A DNA stretch of 46,151 bases from Gordonia sp. (in: high G+C Gram-positive bacteria) (GCF_020438995.1 NZ_JAGQTN010000121.1:1-46151), one strand, 5' to 3'; positions 24,887 through 34,031 are shown, counted from the stretch's first letter. The notes: generated by a model from the sequence alone, not told the origin. Program-made: numbers and translations.

Positions 24887-26134
24887 GTGAGCGACGAAAC
24901 AGTCGAGGTGCTCGTCATCGGTGCCGGACAGGCCGGTATTGCGATGAGCGAACATCTCGGCAAGCAGGGCATCGAGCACCTGGTTCTCGAACGGGACCGG
25001 GTCGCCGAGCGCTGGCGGTCATGGCGCTGGGATTCCCTCGTCGCCAACGGCCCCGCCTGGCATGATCGCTTCCCCGGATCCGACTTCGACTGCGCGCCTG
25101 ATGCATTCGCCGGCAAAGAAGAGGTGGCCGACTACCTCGCCGCGCACGCCGAGAAGGTCGGCGCACCGATCCGCACCGGCGTCGAGGTCACCAAGGTCCG
25201 CAAGAACGAGGGCCGGACCGGATTCCACGTCGAGACCTCCGGCGGCACCATCGACGCCCGGTTCATCGTCTCGGCCACCGGCGCCTTCCAGAAGCCGATC
25301 ATTCCCACGCTGGTACCCGAGTCGGCCGGCATCACGCAGATCCACTCCAGTGATTACCGCAATCCCGGGCAACTGCCCGACGGTGCGGTGCTGGTCATCG
25401 GCGCCGGATCGTCCGGTGTGCAGATCGCCGACGAACTGAACCGCACCGGCAAACAGGTCTACCTGGCCGTCGGTCCGCACGACCGTCCGCCGCGCAGCTA
25501 CCGCGACCGCGACTTCTGCTGGTGGCTCGGGGTTCTCGGGCTCTGGGACGCGGCCACCCCGCCCGCCGGTGCCGAACACGTCACCATCGCGGTCAGCGGC
25601 GCCCACGGCGGCCACACCGTCGACTTCCGGCAACTGGCGGCCGAGGGCGTCACCCTCGTCGGGCGCGCCGACGAATTCGATGGCGGCATCATGCGTTTCG
25701 GGGCCGACCTGAAGGCGAACATCGACGACGGTGACGCCAACTACCTCGGCATGCTCGACGCGGCCGACGACTACATCGAACGCAACGGTCTCGACCTGCC
25801 CGAGGAGCCATCCGCGCGGGACATCGGACCGGATCCGGACTGCGTCAGCAACCCGATTCGCGAACTCGATCTGGCCGCTGCGGGCATCACCTCGATCATC
25901 TGGGCGGTCGGCTTCGGCAACGACTACGACTGGCTGCAGGTCGACGCCTTCGACGAGGCCGGACGGCCCAGTCATCAGCGCGGTGTGTCGTCGGAACCGG
26001 GCGTCTACTTCCTCGGGCTGCCGTGGCTGTCCCGGCGCGGATCGAGTTTCATCTGGGGCGTGTGGCACGACGCCAAGTACCTCGCCGACCAGATCACCAT
26101 CCAGCGCGCCTACGCCGCCTACGAACCGGCCTGA
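24887..26134 (+). CDS. Flavin-containing monooxygenase (CzcO/TrkA-like)
   Basis: The 415-residue protein has two Rossmann dinucleotide motifs: GAGQAG (12-17) for FAD and VIGAGSSGVQIADEL (about 170-184) for NADPH. Between them lies the arginine/tryptophan-rich WRSWRWDSL region typical of FMO proteins. Such enzymes oxygenate nitrogen, sulfur or carbonyl groups in soft nucleophiles. I chose the GTG at 24887, preceded by GGTGGAGG; in-frame starts at 24830 and 24845 are possible but add poorly conserved residues. It is divergent from the LysR regulator. A strong bidirectional terminator follows, so it is a single-gene transcript. Confidence 0.85.
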   Translation: MSDETVEVLVIGAGQAGIAMSEHLGKQGIEHLVLERDRVAERWRSWRWDSLVANGPAWHDRFPGSDFDCAPDAFAGKEEVADYLAAHAEKVGAPIRTGVEVTKVRKNEGRTGFHVETSGGTIDARFIVSATGAFQKPIIPTLVPESAGITQIHSSDYRNPGQLPDGAVLVIGAGSSGVQIADELNRTGKQVYLAVGPHDRPPRSYRDRDFCWWLGVLGLWDAATPPAGAEHVTIAVSGAHGGHTVDFRQLAAEGVTLVGRADEFDGGIMRFGADLKANIDDGDANYLGMLDAADDYIERNGLDLPEEPSARDIGPDPDCVSNPIRELDLAAAGITSIIWAVGFGNDYDWLQVDAFDEAGRPSHQRGVSSEPGVYFLGLPWLSRRGSSFIWGVWHDAKYLADQITIQRAYAAYEPA

Positions 26135-26144
26135 TCCGCTGTTC

Positions 26145-26183
26145 ACGAAGAACCGCCCCTGGTCACCAGGGGCGGTTCTTCGT
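26145..26183. terminator. Bidirectional hairpin terminator
   Basis: An 18-bp perfect stem (26145-26162 with 26166-26183) closes over a 3-base TCA loop, between convergent stops at 26134 and 26201. This is the strongest terminator-like structure in the window. Confidence 0.85.
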
Positions 26184-26200
26184 CGCGGTCCCGTTCGAGG

Positions 26201-27694
26201 TCAGTCGCCCTTGGCGATCCAGGTGGTCTTGAGTCCGGTGAACTTGTCGATCGCGTGCACCGACAGGTCCGGACCGAATCCCGATGCGCCGAATCCGCCG
26301 AACGGTGTGCCCATCGAGAGAGCGTCGACGGTGTTGACCGACACCGTTCCCGCATGCAGCGCATCCGAAACCCGCAGTGCGCGATCGAGGTTCGATGTCC
26401 AAACCGAGGCTGCCAGACCGTAGGGGGTGTCGTTGGCCAGCGCGATCGCCTCGTCCTCGGTGTCGAAGACGACAACAGCCAGGACGGGACCGAAGATCTC
26501 CTCGGTCACCACAGCCGAATCGGTGGCCAGCCCCGTGACCACGGTGGGCTCCATGAAATACCCGGCGTCCCCGATCCTGTTGCCGCCCAGTGCGATTTGT
26601 CCCTCTCCGGCCCCGACTGCGGCATAGCTCAGGATCTGTTCGAGTTGTTTGCCGGACACGATGGGACCGGCCGTGGTGTCGGGATCGAGCGGATCACCCG
26701 GATAGTAGTGGGCCGCCTGCTCGACGACCTTCGCGACGAAGGTGTCGGCGATCTCCCGCTGGACCAGCAGCCGACTATTGGCCGAGCAGACCTCACCGGA
26801 GTTGCCGAAGATTCCGAAACACGCCATCTCGGCGGCCTTGTCAAGATCGGCACAGTCGGCGAAGACGAGGTTGGGGCTCTTGCCGCCGCATTCGAGCCAG
26901 ACCTGCTTCATGTTGGATTCGCCGCTGTAGCTCAGGAACATCTTGCCCACCGCGGTCGATCCGGTGAAGGTCAGGCACGCGACGTCCGGGTGCAGACCGA
27001 GTGCCTTGCCCGCGGTGGCACCGAGGCCGGGAACCACATTGAACACACCCGGCGGCAACCCGGCCTCGACGGCGAGTTCGGCCATCCGCAACACCGAAAG
27101 CGGTGATTCCTCCGCGGGTTTGAGCACCACGGTGTTGCCGGCTGCCAGCGCGGGGGCCACCTTCCACGCCGCGATATCGAGCGGGAAGTTCCACGGCACG
27201 ACGGCGCCCACCACACCGAGTGGAACCCGCCGTACCATCGCGACGCTGCCGTCGGCGGTCGGTGGCAGTTCGCCGGGGATCTTGTCGATGACCTCGCCGT
27301 AGTACCGGAACACCGCCGCGGCACCGGCCACTTCAACACTCATCGCGTCGGAGATCGGTTTGCCCATTTCCAGTGTGACCAGTAGTGCGAGTTCTTCGGT
27401 GTGTTCGGCGATCAGGTCGGCGAACCGGCACAGCAGTTGCCCGCGGGTGGTCGCCGACAGGCCTGACCAGGCGCCGAACGCCGAGGCAGCTGCGGCGACG
27501 GCGGTGTCGATGTCCTCGGCGTCGCCGGCGGCGACCTCCGTGAGCGGGTCACCGGTGGCGGGATTGACGACGGTGAAGGTCTGTCCGGACGCCGCGGGCA
27601 GCCACTCGCCCCCGATGTAGGACCCGGTGGGTAACGACACCTGCGCGGCGCGGGAGCGCCAGTCGTCGACGGTGAGTTCTGTGGAATCGGTCAT
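26201..27694 (-). CDS. Aldehyde dehydrogenase (NAD(P)+-dependent)
   Basis: The 497-residue protein is a standard aldehyde dehydrogenase: VPWNFP with Asn169, the FTGSTAVGK nucleotide-binding motif near 243, the general base Glu268 in LECGGKSP and the nucleophile Cys303 in GEVCSANSR. It oxidises an aldehyde to the acid. Its sequence is closest in style to the betaine-aldehyde/gamma-glutamyl-aminobutyraldehyde group, which would fit aldehydes freed by amine oxidation in this cluster. It is divergent from the permease operon, so both may answer to the same regulator. Confidence 0.93.
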   Translation of the reverse strand: MTDSTELTVDDWRSRAAQVSLPTGSYIGGEWLPAASGQTFTVVNPATGDPLTEVAAGDAEDIDTAVAAAASAFGAWSGLSATTRGQLLCRFADLIAEHTEELALLVTLEMGKPISDAMSVEVAGAAAVFRYYGEVIDKIPGELPPTADGSVAMVRRVPLGVVGAVVPWNFPLDIAAWKVAPALAAGNTVVLKPAEESPLSVLRMAELAVEAGLPPGVFNVVPGLGATAGKALGLHPDVACLTFTGSTAVGKMFLSYSGESNMKQVWLECGGKSPNLVFADCADLDKAAEMACFGIFGNSGEVCSANSRLLVQREIADTFVAKVVEQAAHYYPGDPLDPDTTAGPIVSGKQLEQILSYAAVGAGEGQIALGGNRIGDAGYFMEPTVVTGLATDSAVVTEEIFGPVLAVVVFDTEDEAIALANDTPYGLAASVWTSNLDRALRVSDALHAGTVSVNTVDALSMGTPFGGFGASGFGPDLSVHAIDKFTGLKTTWIAKGD

Positions 27695-27861
27695 CCTCCT
27701 ATCGTGACTGGATATCGGGCCGGAGTGGGCAAACCGGTACGAAAATCTGGCGTGATCTTCTGGATTCAGTGCATCACTTTTCTAGATTCATCTGTCCGTT
27801 TTGTCTGGGTACAGACCCGTAATCAAGGCATCAACAGAATTGATGCAGTGGAACCAATATT

Positions 27862-27872
27862 TCTGATTTATC
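27862..27872 (+). promoter_or_regulatory. Shared motif TCTGATTTATC, copy 2
   Basis: An exact match to 24782-24792, in the 259-base AT-rich divergent region between the aldehyde dehydrogenase and permease genes. A TCTAGATTC sequence at 27781-27789 in the same gap also resembles half of the LysR-type palindrome. No gene is seen in this gap. Confidence 0.4.
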
Positions 27873-27953
27873 TTTCTTTGCCCATCGGTCAAACTCGTTT
27901 TCATCGCCTCGATGTTGCGGCGGTCACGTCTCACCGAACGAAAGCCCACGCAC

Positions 27954-29360
27954 ATGAGCACACCCACCCCGGCTACCTCCGCCCCTCCGCAAGTCGAGAA
28001 GCGCACCATCGATCACATTCCGGAGGACGAGCGGCACGGCAAGGGCCGCGACCTGTTCACCGTGTGGTTCGGCTCGAACATCATGCTGCTCACCATCATC
28101 ACCGGTGCGCTGTCGACAACGGTGTTCGGTCTGCCGCTGTGGGCAGGTGTGATCGCCGTCCTCGTCGGCAATATCGTCGGCGGGGTCGTGATGGCTCTGC
28201 ACGCCGCGCAGGGGCCGCAGATGGGCGTGCCGCAGATGTTGCAGACGCGCGCCCAATTTGGTTCCTACGGAAGCCTTCTCGTCGTCGTTCTCGTGGTCTT
28301 CATGTACCTCGGCTTCTTCGCCTCCAACGCCGTCCTCGGCGGTAAGGCGCTCGCCAAGGTCAGCGGCATGCCAGTCAACCTGTCGACCTTCCTCATCGGT
28401 TGTGTCAGCGTCGTCGCCACGATGGTCGGCTACAAGCTGATCCACGGTCTGGCCGCCTTCCTGTCGGTCGTCGCGGGCGGGGCGCTGATCGTGGCCTTCA
28501 TCTGGATGGTGTGGGTGAACGGACTGCCCGAGCACACCTTCCATTCCGACGGATTCAGTGTCGCCGGCTTCATGGCCACGGTCTCGGTGGCAGCTCTGTG
28601 GCAAATCGCCTATGCCCCTTACGTTTCCGACTACACCCGATATATGCCCAAGGACACCGGGGTGCGCGCCGCGTTCTGGGCCACCTACGCCGGCTGCGTG
28701 CTGGGCTCGACCCTGCCCATGCTGCTCGGCGCACTAGTCGGCGCCGCCCTGCCCAACTCGGACACCCTCGATGGCATGGGCACCCTGACCCAGGGTGTCA
28801 CCACCGGCGTCTTCATCGTCTTCGCCGTCGGTGTCGCAGCAACCAACTCGATGGACCTGTACTGCGGGTCGCTCTCGACCATCACCATCGGCCAGAACAT
28901 CTTCCCGGGATGGCAGGCCGGCGCCGTCAGCCGCGCGATCACCGCGGTCATCCTGTTCGGCATCGCGATGATCCCGGCACTGTTCAGCGCCGACGACTTC
29001 CTGGCCAATTACGCCAACTTCCTGGCCCTGCTGCTGTGCGTGCTGATCCCGTGGACGGCGGTCAACCTCGTCGACTACTACGTCCTGCGGCACGGCGAGT
29101 ACGACATCCCGTCGCTGTTCGAGCGCGACGGTGGCGTGTACGGCACCTTCAACTGGATCGCGATCGCGTGCTACTTCCTCGGCATCGCCATCCAGATCCC
29201 GTTCCTGTCGACGACGATCTTCACCGGGTTCGCGGCCGAGGCCATCGACGGTGTCGACATCTCCTGGCTGGTGGGTCTGGCCGTGATCTGCCCGCTCTAC
29301 TACGTGCTCATGCGCTCGAAGTTCCAGAACATCGGTGATCCGGTTCCCGAACTCGCCTGA
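27954..29360 (+). CDS. NCS1-family (purine/cytosine-type) permease
   Basis: The 468-residue protein has about twelve hydrophobic helices and the NCS1 N-terminal pattern (HGKGRDLFTVWFGSNIMLLTIITG). A later segment reads AYAPYVSDYTRYMPKDT, the family's substrate/sodium-site helix. NCS1 carriers import nucleobases, hydantoins, allantoin and related nitrogen rings by sodium or proton symport. The start is the ATG at 27954; the upstream in-frame start at 27912 adds 14 basic residues. It heads the operon of RidA, DUF1028, M20, OCD and oxidase genes, so its cargo is probably the compound that these enzymes degrade. Confidence 0.9.
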   Translation: MSTPTPATSAPPQVEKRTIDHIPEDERHGKGRDLFTVWFGSNIMLLTIITGALSTTVFGLPLWAGVIAVLVGNIVGGVVMALHAAQGPQMGVPQMLQTRAQFGSYGSLLVVVLVVFMYLGFFASNAVLGGKALAKVSGMPVNLSTFLIGCVSVVATMVGYKLIHGLAAFLSVVAGGALIVAFIWMVWVNGLPEHTFHSDGFSVAGFMATVSVAALWQIAYAPYVSDYTRYMPKDTGVRAAFWATYAGCVLGSTLPMLLGALVGAALPNSDTLDGMGTLTQGVTTGVFIVFAVGVAATNSMDLYCGSLSTITIGQNIFPGWQAGAVSRAITAVILFGIAMIPALFSADDFLANYANFLALLLCVLIPWTAVNLVDYYVLRHGEYDIPSLFERDGGVYGTFNWIAIACYFLGIAIQIPFLSTTIFTGFAAEAIDGVDISWLVGLAVICPLYYVLMRSKFQNIGDPVPELA

Positions 29361-29433
29361 CCCGGCCCCGATCGGGCCTACCGTCTCAATCACCCTCCGC
29401 GAGCCCCACACGGGCAGACAAGGATTCACGTAC

Positions 29434-29868
29434 ATGCCTGGCACCCACCGCCGCATCCGGCCGTTCAACACCAAGGACACCTACCCCGAGCAGAACCTCG
29501 ACAACGACCTGTGCCAGGCCGTCGTCGCCGGTGGTGTGGTGTACCTGCGCGGCCAGATCGGCCAGGACCTCGACACCCCCGAATCGGTCGGTATCGGCGA
29601 TGTGGCGGTGCAGACCGAGAAGGCGATGAGCAATATCGCGATGCTGCTCGACGAGGCCGGCAGTTCGCTCGCCGACATCGTCAAGGTGACTGTGTACCTC
29701 ACCGACATCCGCTATCGCGAGACCGTTTACCGGATCATGGGCCGCTGGCTCAAAGGGGTGTACCCGGTGTCGACGGGGCTGGTCGTGGAGGCGCTGGCCC
29801 GTCCCGAGTGGCTCGTCGAGATCGACGCGACGGCAGTACTCAGCACACCGGAGGCGACGGCACCGTGA
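29434..29868 (+). CDS. RidA/YjgF-family protein
   Basis: The 144-residue protein has the RidA core: QAVVAGGVVYLRGQIGQDL near the N-terminus, then QTEKAMSNIAMLLDEAGSSLADIVKVTVYLTDI, and a C-terminal RPEWLVEIDATAVL. The Arg before PEWLVEI matches the carboxylate-binding arginine of enamine/imine deaminases. RidA clears reactive enamines made by oxidases and PLP enzymes; specialised copies catalyse steps of amine breakdown. The ATG at 29434 has an AAGGA ribosome-binding site. Its TGA overlaps the next gene's GTG in a GTGA. Confidence 0.88.
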   Translation: MPGTHRRIRPFNTKDTYPEQNLDNDLCQAVVAGGVVYLRGQIGQDLDTPESVGIGDVAVQTEKAMSNIAMLLDEAGSSLADIVKVTVYLTDIRYRETVYRIMGRWLKGVYPVSTGLVVEALARPEWLVEIDATAVLSTPEATAP

Positions 29869-30539
29869 CATTCTCCCTGGTGGTTCGCGACGAGGAGACC
29901 GGCGCGTTCGGGATCATCATCAGTTCATCGAGTCCGGCGGTGGCCTCCCGCTGCGCCCACGCCCGCGCCGGAGTCGGCGTGGTGGCCACCCAGAACGTCA
30001 CCAACCCGGCGCTGGGGCCCTCGGTTCTCGACGCCCTCGCAGCGGGCGCGGACGCCCCCACCGCGCTGGCTCAGGTCCTGGCCGACGAGAAGTTCGGCGA
30101 GTACCGCCAGGTGACCGTCGTCGACGCCGCGGGCGCGACGGCGGTCCACTCGGGAGCCAACAGCCTCGGCATCAACACGCACCTGGAGGGTGAGAACGCG
30201 GTGGCCGCGGGCAATCTCCTCGCCGACGAACGGGTGATCGCCGAGCTGCTCGGCGGGTATGCGGCAAGCACCGCTGCGGCTATGGAGGAACGCCTGCTCG
30301 ACGGTTTCCGGGCCGCGTTGGCCGCCGGCGGCGAGGCCGGTCCCCTGCATTCGGCGGGAATGCTTGTGGTGGAGGACGTTCCGTGGCCGGTCACCGACCT
30401 GCGCGTCGACCACAGCGACACCCCGCTCGATGACCTGGCCGCGCTGTGGGACGTGTGGAAACCACAGAAGAACGATTACCGGGTGCGTGGCGTCGACCCG
30501 ACGAGCGCGCCGTCCTACGGTGTCCCGGGAGACGAATAG
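29865..30539 (+). CDS. DUF1028 family protein
   Basis: The 224-residue product starts VTFSLVVRDEETGAFGIIISSSSPAVASR, the DUF1028 signature. It continues through GVGVVATQNVTNPALGPSVLDALAAG and AVHSGANSLGI. Members resemble Ntn hydrolases in fold, and their biochemical role is unsettled. The GTG start overlaps the RidA stop, so the two are made together. Its place between RidA and an M20 amidohydrolase suggests hydrolysis of an amide or a cyclic intermediate in the same pathway, but this is inference. Confidence 0.88.
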   Translation: MTFSLVVRDEETGAFGIIISSSSPAVASRCAHARAGVGVVATQNVTNPALGPSVLDALAAGADAPTALAQVLADEKFGEYRQVTVVDAAGATAVHSGANSLGINTHLEGENAVAAGNLLADERVIAELLGGYAASTAAAMEERLLDGFRAALAAGGEAGPLHSAGMLVVEDVPWPVTDLRVDHSDTPLDDLAALWDVWKPQKNDYRVRGVDPTSAPSYGVPGDE

Positions 30540-30541
30540 CC

Positions 30542-31705
30542 ATGCCGGACAACACCATCGAATTCGACACGGCGGTCACCACCACGGTGACCGGGGCCCA
30601 TCGCGCACTCGTGGGACTGTCCCGCGACCTGTTCGACCACCCGGAGATCGCCTGGGAGGAGGAACGGTCGGCGAGGCGCGTCGCCGATCAACTCGCCGAC
30701 GCCGGGTTCACCGTCACCGGCGGCTACTGCGACCTGCCGACCGCCTTCTCCGCCACCGTCGGATCGGGTGAGCTGCATCTCGGATTGTGCGCCGAATACG
30801 ACGCGCTGCCCGGCCTCGGGCACGCGTGCGGGCACAACCTGATCTCGGCGATCACTGTGGGAGCGGCCACCGCACTCGCCCCCCTGGCCGACGACCTGGG
30901 CATCACCCTGCACGTGCTGGGCACCCCGGCCGAGGAGGGTGGCGGCGGCAAGATCGAGATGCTCGAACGCGGCGGATTCGACGGCCTGCACGCGGCGGCG
31001 ATGGTCCATCCTGGCCCTGTCGACGTCGCCCGGGCCAGGCCGTTCGCGGTGTCGCACAGCCATATCGAATATCAGGGCAAGTCCGCGCATGCTGCGGCCT
31101 ACCCCGATCGGGGTATCAATGCCGCCGACGCCTTCACCCTCGCCCAGGTGGCCATCGGGTTGCTGCGTCAGCAGTTGCCGTCGTCGGTGCGGGTGCACGG
31201 GCTGCTCACCCGCGGCGGTGAGGCGCCCAACTCGATCGCCGAACGCACCGAGGGCCGCTGGTACGTCCGGGCCGAAACGCTCACCGAACTCGCCGAGGTC
31301 GAACCACGGGTGATGCGGTGTTTCGAGGCCGGTGCCCTGGCCACCGGTGCGCGGCTCACCGTGACCCCCGAATCCAAGCCGTACGCCGAGTTCCGCACCG
31401 ACGACGAACTGCTCGCCTGCTATGAGCGGCGTGCGACGGCGGTCGGCCGCACGTTCGGGTCGGGCGCCGACGCGACGATGGCGCGGGCGTCGACAGACAT
31501 GGGCAATGTGTCGCAGACCCTGCCCGCGATCCATCCGTACATCGGTATCGATTCACTGCCCGCGGTGAATCATCAACCCGAGTTCGCCGCCGCCACGCTC
31601 ACTCCTGCCGCCGAACAAGCGATCGGGCAGGGCGCGATCGCGCTGGCCGGCACCCTCATCGACGCCGCGGTCACCACCGGTATCCGCGACCGCCTGCTCA
31701 GCTGA
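30542..31705 (+). CDS. M20-family amidohydrolase (AbgB/HipO-like)
   Basis: The 387-residue protein carries the metal-site signatures of M20D enzymes: FDHPEIAWEE near residue 30, GLCAEYDALPGLGHACGHN with metal-binding His and Asp residues (about 82-100), and GTPAEEGGGGK with the catalytic Glu pair. Such enzymes remove N-acyl groups from amino acids or cleave N-aminoacyl-aminobenzoates. The ATG at 30542 lies two bases after the DUF1028 stop with GGGAGA upstream, so it is co-transcribed. The longer frame from 30446 runs through the DUF1028 gene and is not credible. Confidence 0.9.
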   Translation: MPDNTIEFDTAVTTTVTGAHRALVGLSRDLFDHPEIAWEEERSARRVADQLADAGFTVTGGYCDLPTAFSATVGSGELHLGLCAEYDALPGLGHACGHNLISAITVGAATALAPLADDLGITLHVLGTPAEEGGGGKIEMLERGGFDGLHAAAMVHPGPVDVARARPFAVSHSHIEYQGKSAHAAAYPDRGINAADAFTLAQVAIGLLRQQLPSSVRVHGLLTRGGEAPNSIAERTEGRWYVRAETLTELAEVEPRVMRCFEAGALATGARLTVTPESKPYAEFRTDDELLACYERRATAVGRTFGSGADATMARASTDMGNVSQTLPAIHPYIGIDSLPAVNHQPEFAAATLTPAAEQAIGQGAIALAGTLIDAAVTTGIRDRLLS

Positions 31706-31723
31706 CACCACGAGGAGCACATC

Positions 31724-32857
31724 ATGGACACCGCAATCGATTTCATCTATCTGTCCGAACCCGACATGATCGCCGCCGGGGTCACCGACATGGCCGCGTG
31801 CGTGGACACCATGCACGAGATGTTCAAGCTGCTTTACGCCGGTGACTACCGGATGGCCGGCCCCAACAGTGACTCGCACGGCGCGATGATCACATTCCCC
31901 GATCCGCCGCCCTTCCCGACGATGCCGCTCAACACACCCGACCGACGGCTCATGGCGATGCCCGCCTACCTCGGCGGTTCGTTCGGCACCTTCGGCGTCA
32001 AGTGGTACGGCTCGAACGTCGCGAACCGCGAAAGAGGCCTGCCCCGTTCGATTCTCATGTTCATGCTCTCGGACGTCGACACCGGAGCACCGCTTGCGCT
32101 GATGTCGGCCAACCTGCTCTCGGCCTACCGGACCGGCGCCGTCCCCGGCGTGGGTGCCCGTCTGCTGGCCCGTCCCGACGCCAGGACCGTCGGCGTTGCC
32201 GGACCGGGCGTGATGGCCCGGACCACGCTGGAGGCGTTCCTGGCGACCTGCCCGAACATCGACACCGTGAAGGTCAAGGGCCGGGGCCGGGCCAGCATGA
32301 ACAAGTTCATCGCCTGGGTACGCCAGAACCATCCCCGGATCACCACGATCACCGAGGTCGACACGTTCGAGGAAGCGGTCCGCGACAGCGACCTGATCAC
32401 CTTCTGCACCACCACCGTTCCCGACGATCCTTCGACCTATCCGCTGATCAAACGTGAATGGGTCAAGCCGGGCGCGATGCTGTCGATGCCCGCCGGACTG
32501 GAGATCGACGAAGGCCTGCAGGCCCCCGACGTGCGCAAGGTCGTCGATAACATCGGCGTCTTCGACGCGTGGGCCGCCGAGGAGGGCTATCCGACGCACA
32601 ACCTGGTCCCGATCATCGGCTGTAAGTTCACCGACATGATCCACGACGGAAAGATGACCCGCGACGAGCTCGTCGATCTGGGTGCGGTTGCGGCCGGCGC
32701 GCAGATCGGGCGGCGCAACGACGACGAGATCGTCATCTTCGGGATCGGTGGCCTGCCGGTCGAGGACGTCGCGTGGGGAACCACTCTCTACCGCACCGCG
32801 CGCGCCAAGGGTATCGGAACCCCGCTGAACCTCTGGCAGTCACCGGCGATGGCCTGA
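31724..32857 (+). CDS. Ornithine cyclodeaminase/mu-crystallin family protein
   Basis: The 377-residue protein has the family pattern: FIYLSEPDMIAAGVTDMAACVDTM, MPAYLGGSFGTFGVKWYGSN and MSANLLSAYRTGAVPGVGARLLARPDARTVGVAGPGVMA with the NAD-binding Gly motif. Near the end is GRRNDDEIVIFGIGG. Members include ornithine cyclodeaminase and NAD(P)H-dependent ketimine reductases. Next to an N-methyl amino acid oxidase, imine or N-alkyl amino acid chemistry is more likely than ornithine breakdown. A GAGGAG ribosome-binding site precedes the ATG. Confidence 0.88.
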   Translation: MDTAIDFIYLSEPDMIAAGVTDMAACVDTMHEMFKLLYAGDYRMAGPNSDSHGAMITFPDPPPFPTMPLNTPDRRLMAMPAYLGGSFGTFGVKWYGSNVANRERGLPRSILMFMLSDVDTGAPLALMSANLLSAYRTGAVPGVGARLLARPDARTVGVAGPGVMARTTLEAFLATCPNIDTVKVKGRGRASMNKFIAWVRQNHPRITTITEVDTFEEAVRDSDLITFCTTTVPDDPSTYPLIKREWVKPGAMLSMPAGLEIDEGLQAPDVRKVVDNIGVFDAWAAEEGYPTHNLVPIIGCKFTDMIHDGKMTRDELVDLGAVAAGAQIGRRNDDEIVIFGIGGLPVEDVAWGTTLYRTARAKGIGTPLNLWQSPAMA

Positions 32858-32896
32858 CCTGTCCGGCCGGTCCCCCACTCGTAACGAAAGGAATAC

Positions 32897-34018
32897 ATGG
32901 ACGCCCAGGTCGTGGTGGTCGGGCTCGGTACCGCAGGCTCGATGGCATTGTGGCAGTTGGCCAAACGCGGAGTGAAGGTGCTCGGTGTCGAACAGTTCGG
33001 CATCGGGCACGCACGCGGCTCCTATGCCGGCGATTCGCGGCTGTTCCGCTCCACCGTGCACGAAGGCCCCCGCTATGTACCGATGCTGCAACGGGCCCGC
33101 GAGCTGTGGTTTGAATTGGAGGCCGAAACCGGCCGTCACCTGTACGACGAATGCGGCGCGCTGCAGATCGGTCCCGCCGGATCCGGTTCGCTCGCCAACT
33201 CGCTCGCGTGCGCCCAGCAGTACGGGCTGCCGTACGCGTTACTCGACGCCGACGCCCTGCGGGCCCGGTATCCGCAGCATCGTGTCGAGGACACCGACGC
33301 CGCCGTCCTCGATCTGCGGGCGGGCAGCCTCTACCCCGAGGCCTCCGTGTTCGCCGCGGTGCAGGCCGCCAAAACCCATGGCGCACAAGTGGCCACCAAC
33401 ACCGAGGTGCTCGACTTCGACGAGGAGGGCGGCCGGCTGCGACTGCATACCTCCGGCGGACCGATCACCTGCGAGAAGGTGGTCGTCGCCACCGGCTCAT
33501 GGACCATGCGGTTGCGCCCTGACCTGCAGGGCTACCTGCATGTGCTGCCGTTCGCGCTGACGTGGTTCATGCCGCATCATCCGGAGATGTTCACCTCCGA
33601 CCGGTTCCCGGTGTTCATCCGCGATTCCGACGGGGTGCACCTGTACGGCACACCCACCCACGACTCGTACAGCGTCAAGGTCGCCAGCGATCCGCAGTGG
33701 GCAGCCATCGGTGATCCCGACGAGATCCCGGAGTTCGACCGTCCGGAGCTGTGCAAGATCGGGCGGTGGGCGGCCCGGTATCTGCCCGATCTCAATCCCG
33801 AGCCGGTGCGTCATTCGATGCACCACGATCTTTGTGCACCAGGCGATTTCCCCATCATCGACCTCGACGAGGACTCGGGGATGGTGCTCCTGACGGCGTT
33901 CTCGGGCCGGGGCTTCAAGTTCGCGCCGTTCTACGGTGAACTGGCCGCCGACCTGGTGACCGGGCAGCGCAACGATCTCTACGATCCGGAGTTCGCACTC
34001 GCCGAGCGCTCCCGGTAG
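32897..34018 (+). CDS. Sarcosine oxidase/N-methyltryptophan oxidase-family flavoenzyme
   Basis: The 373-residue protein starts DAQVVVVGLGTAGSMALWQLAKRG (FAD-binding GxGxxG). It contains GSYAGDSRLFRSTVHEGPRY, the active-site arginine region of monomeric sarcosine oxidase and SolA, and ends with AFSGRGFKFAP. These enzymes oxidise N-methyl amino acids to imines, releasing formaldehyde and peroxide. In monomeric sarcosine oxidase FAD is bound to the Cys of a CMYT segment. Here that stretch reads SMHHDLCAPGDFP, so the Cys does not align without a gap and attachment may differ. It is the last gene of the operon, with 39 bases to the gene before it. Confidence 0.87.
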   Translation: MDAQVVVVGLGTAGSMALWQLAKRGVKVLGVEQFGIGHARGSYAGDSRLFRSTVHEGPRYVPMLQRARELWFELEAETGRHLYDECGALQIGPAGSGSLANSLACAQQYGLPYALLDADALRARYPQHRVEDTDAAVLDLRAGSLYPEASVFAAVQAAKTHGAQVATNTEVLDFDEEGGRLRLHTSGGPITCEKVVVATGSWTMRLRPDLQGYLHVLPFALTWFMPHHPEMFTSDRFPVFIRDSDGVHLYGTPTHDSYSVKVASDPQWAAIGDPDEIPEFDRPELCKIGRWAARYLPDLNPEPVRHSMHHDLCAPGDFPIIDLDEDSGMVLLTAFSGRGFKFAPFYGELAADLVTGQRNDLYDPEFALAERSR

Positions 34019-34031
34019 ACCGCGACCCGGC

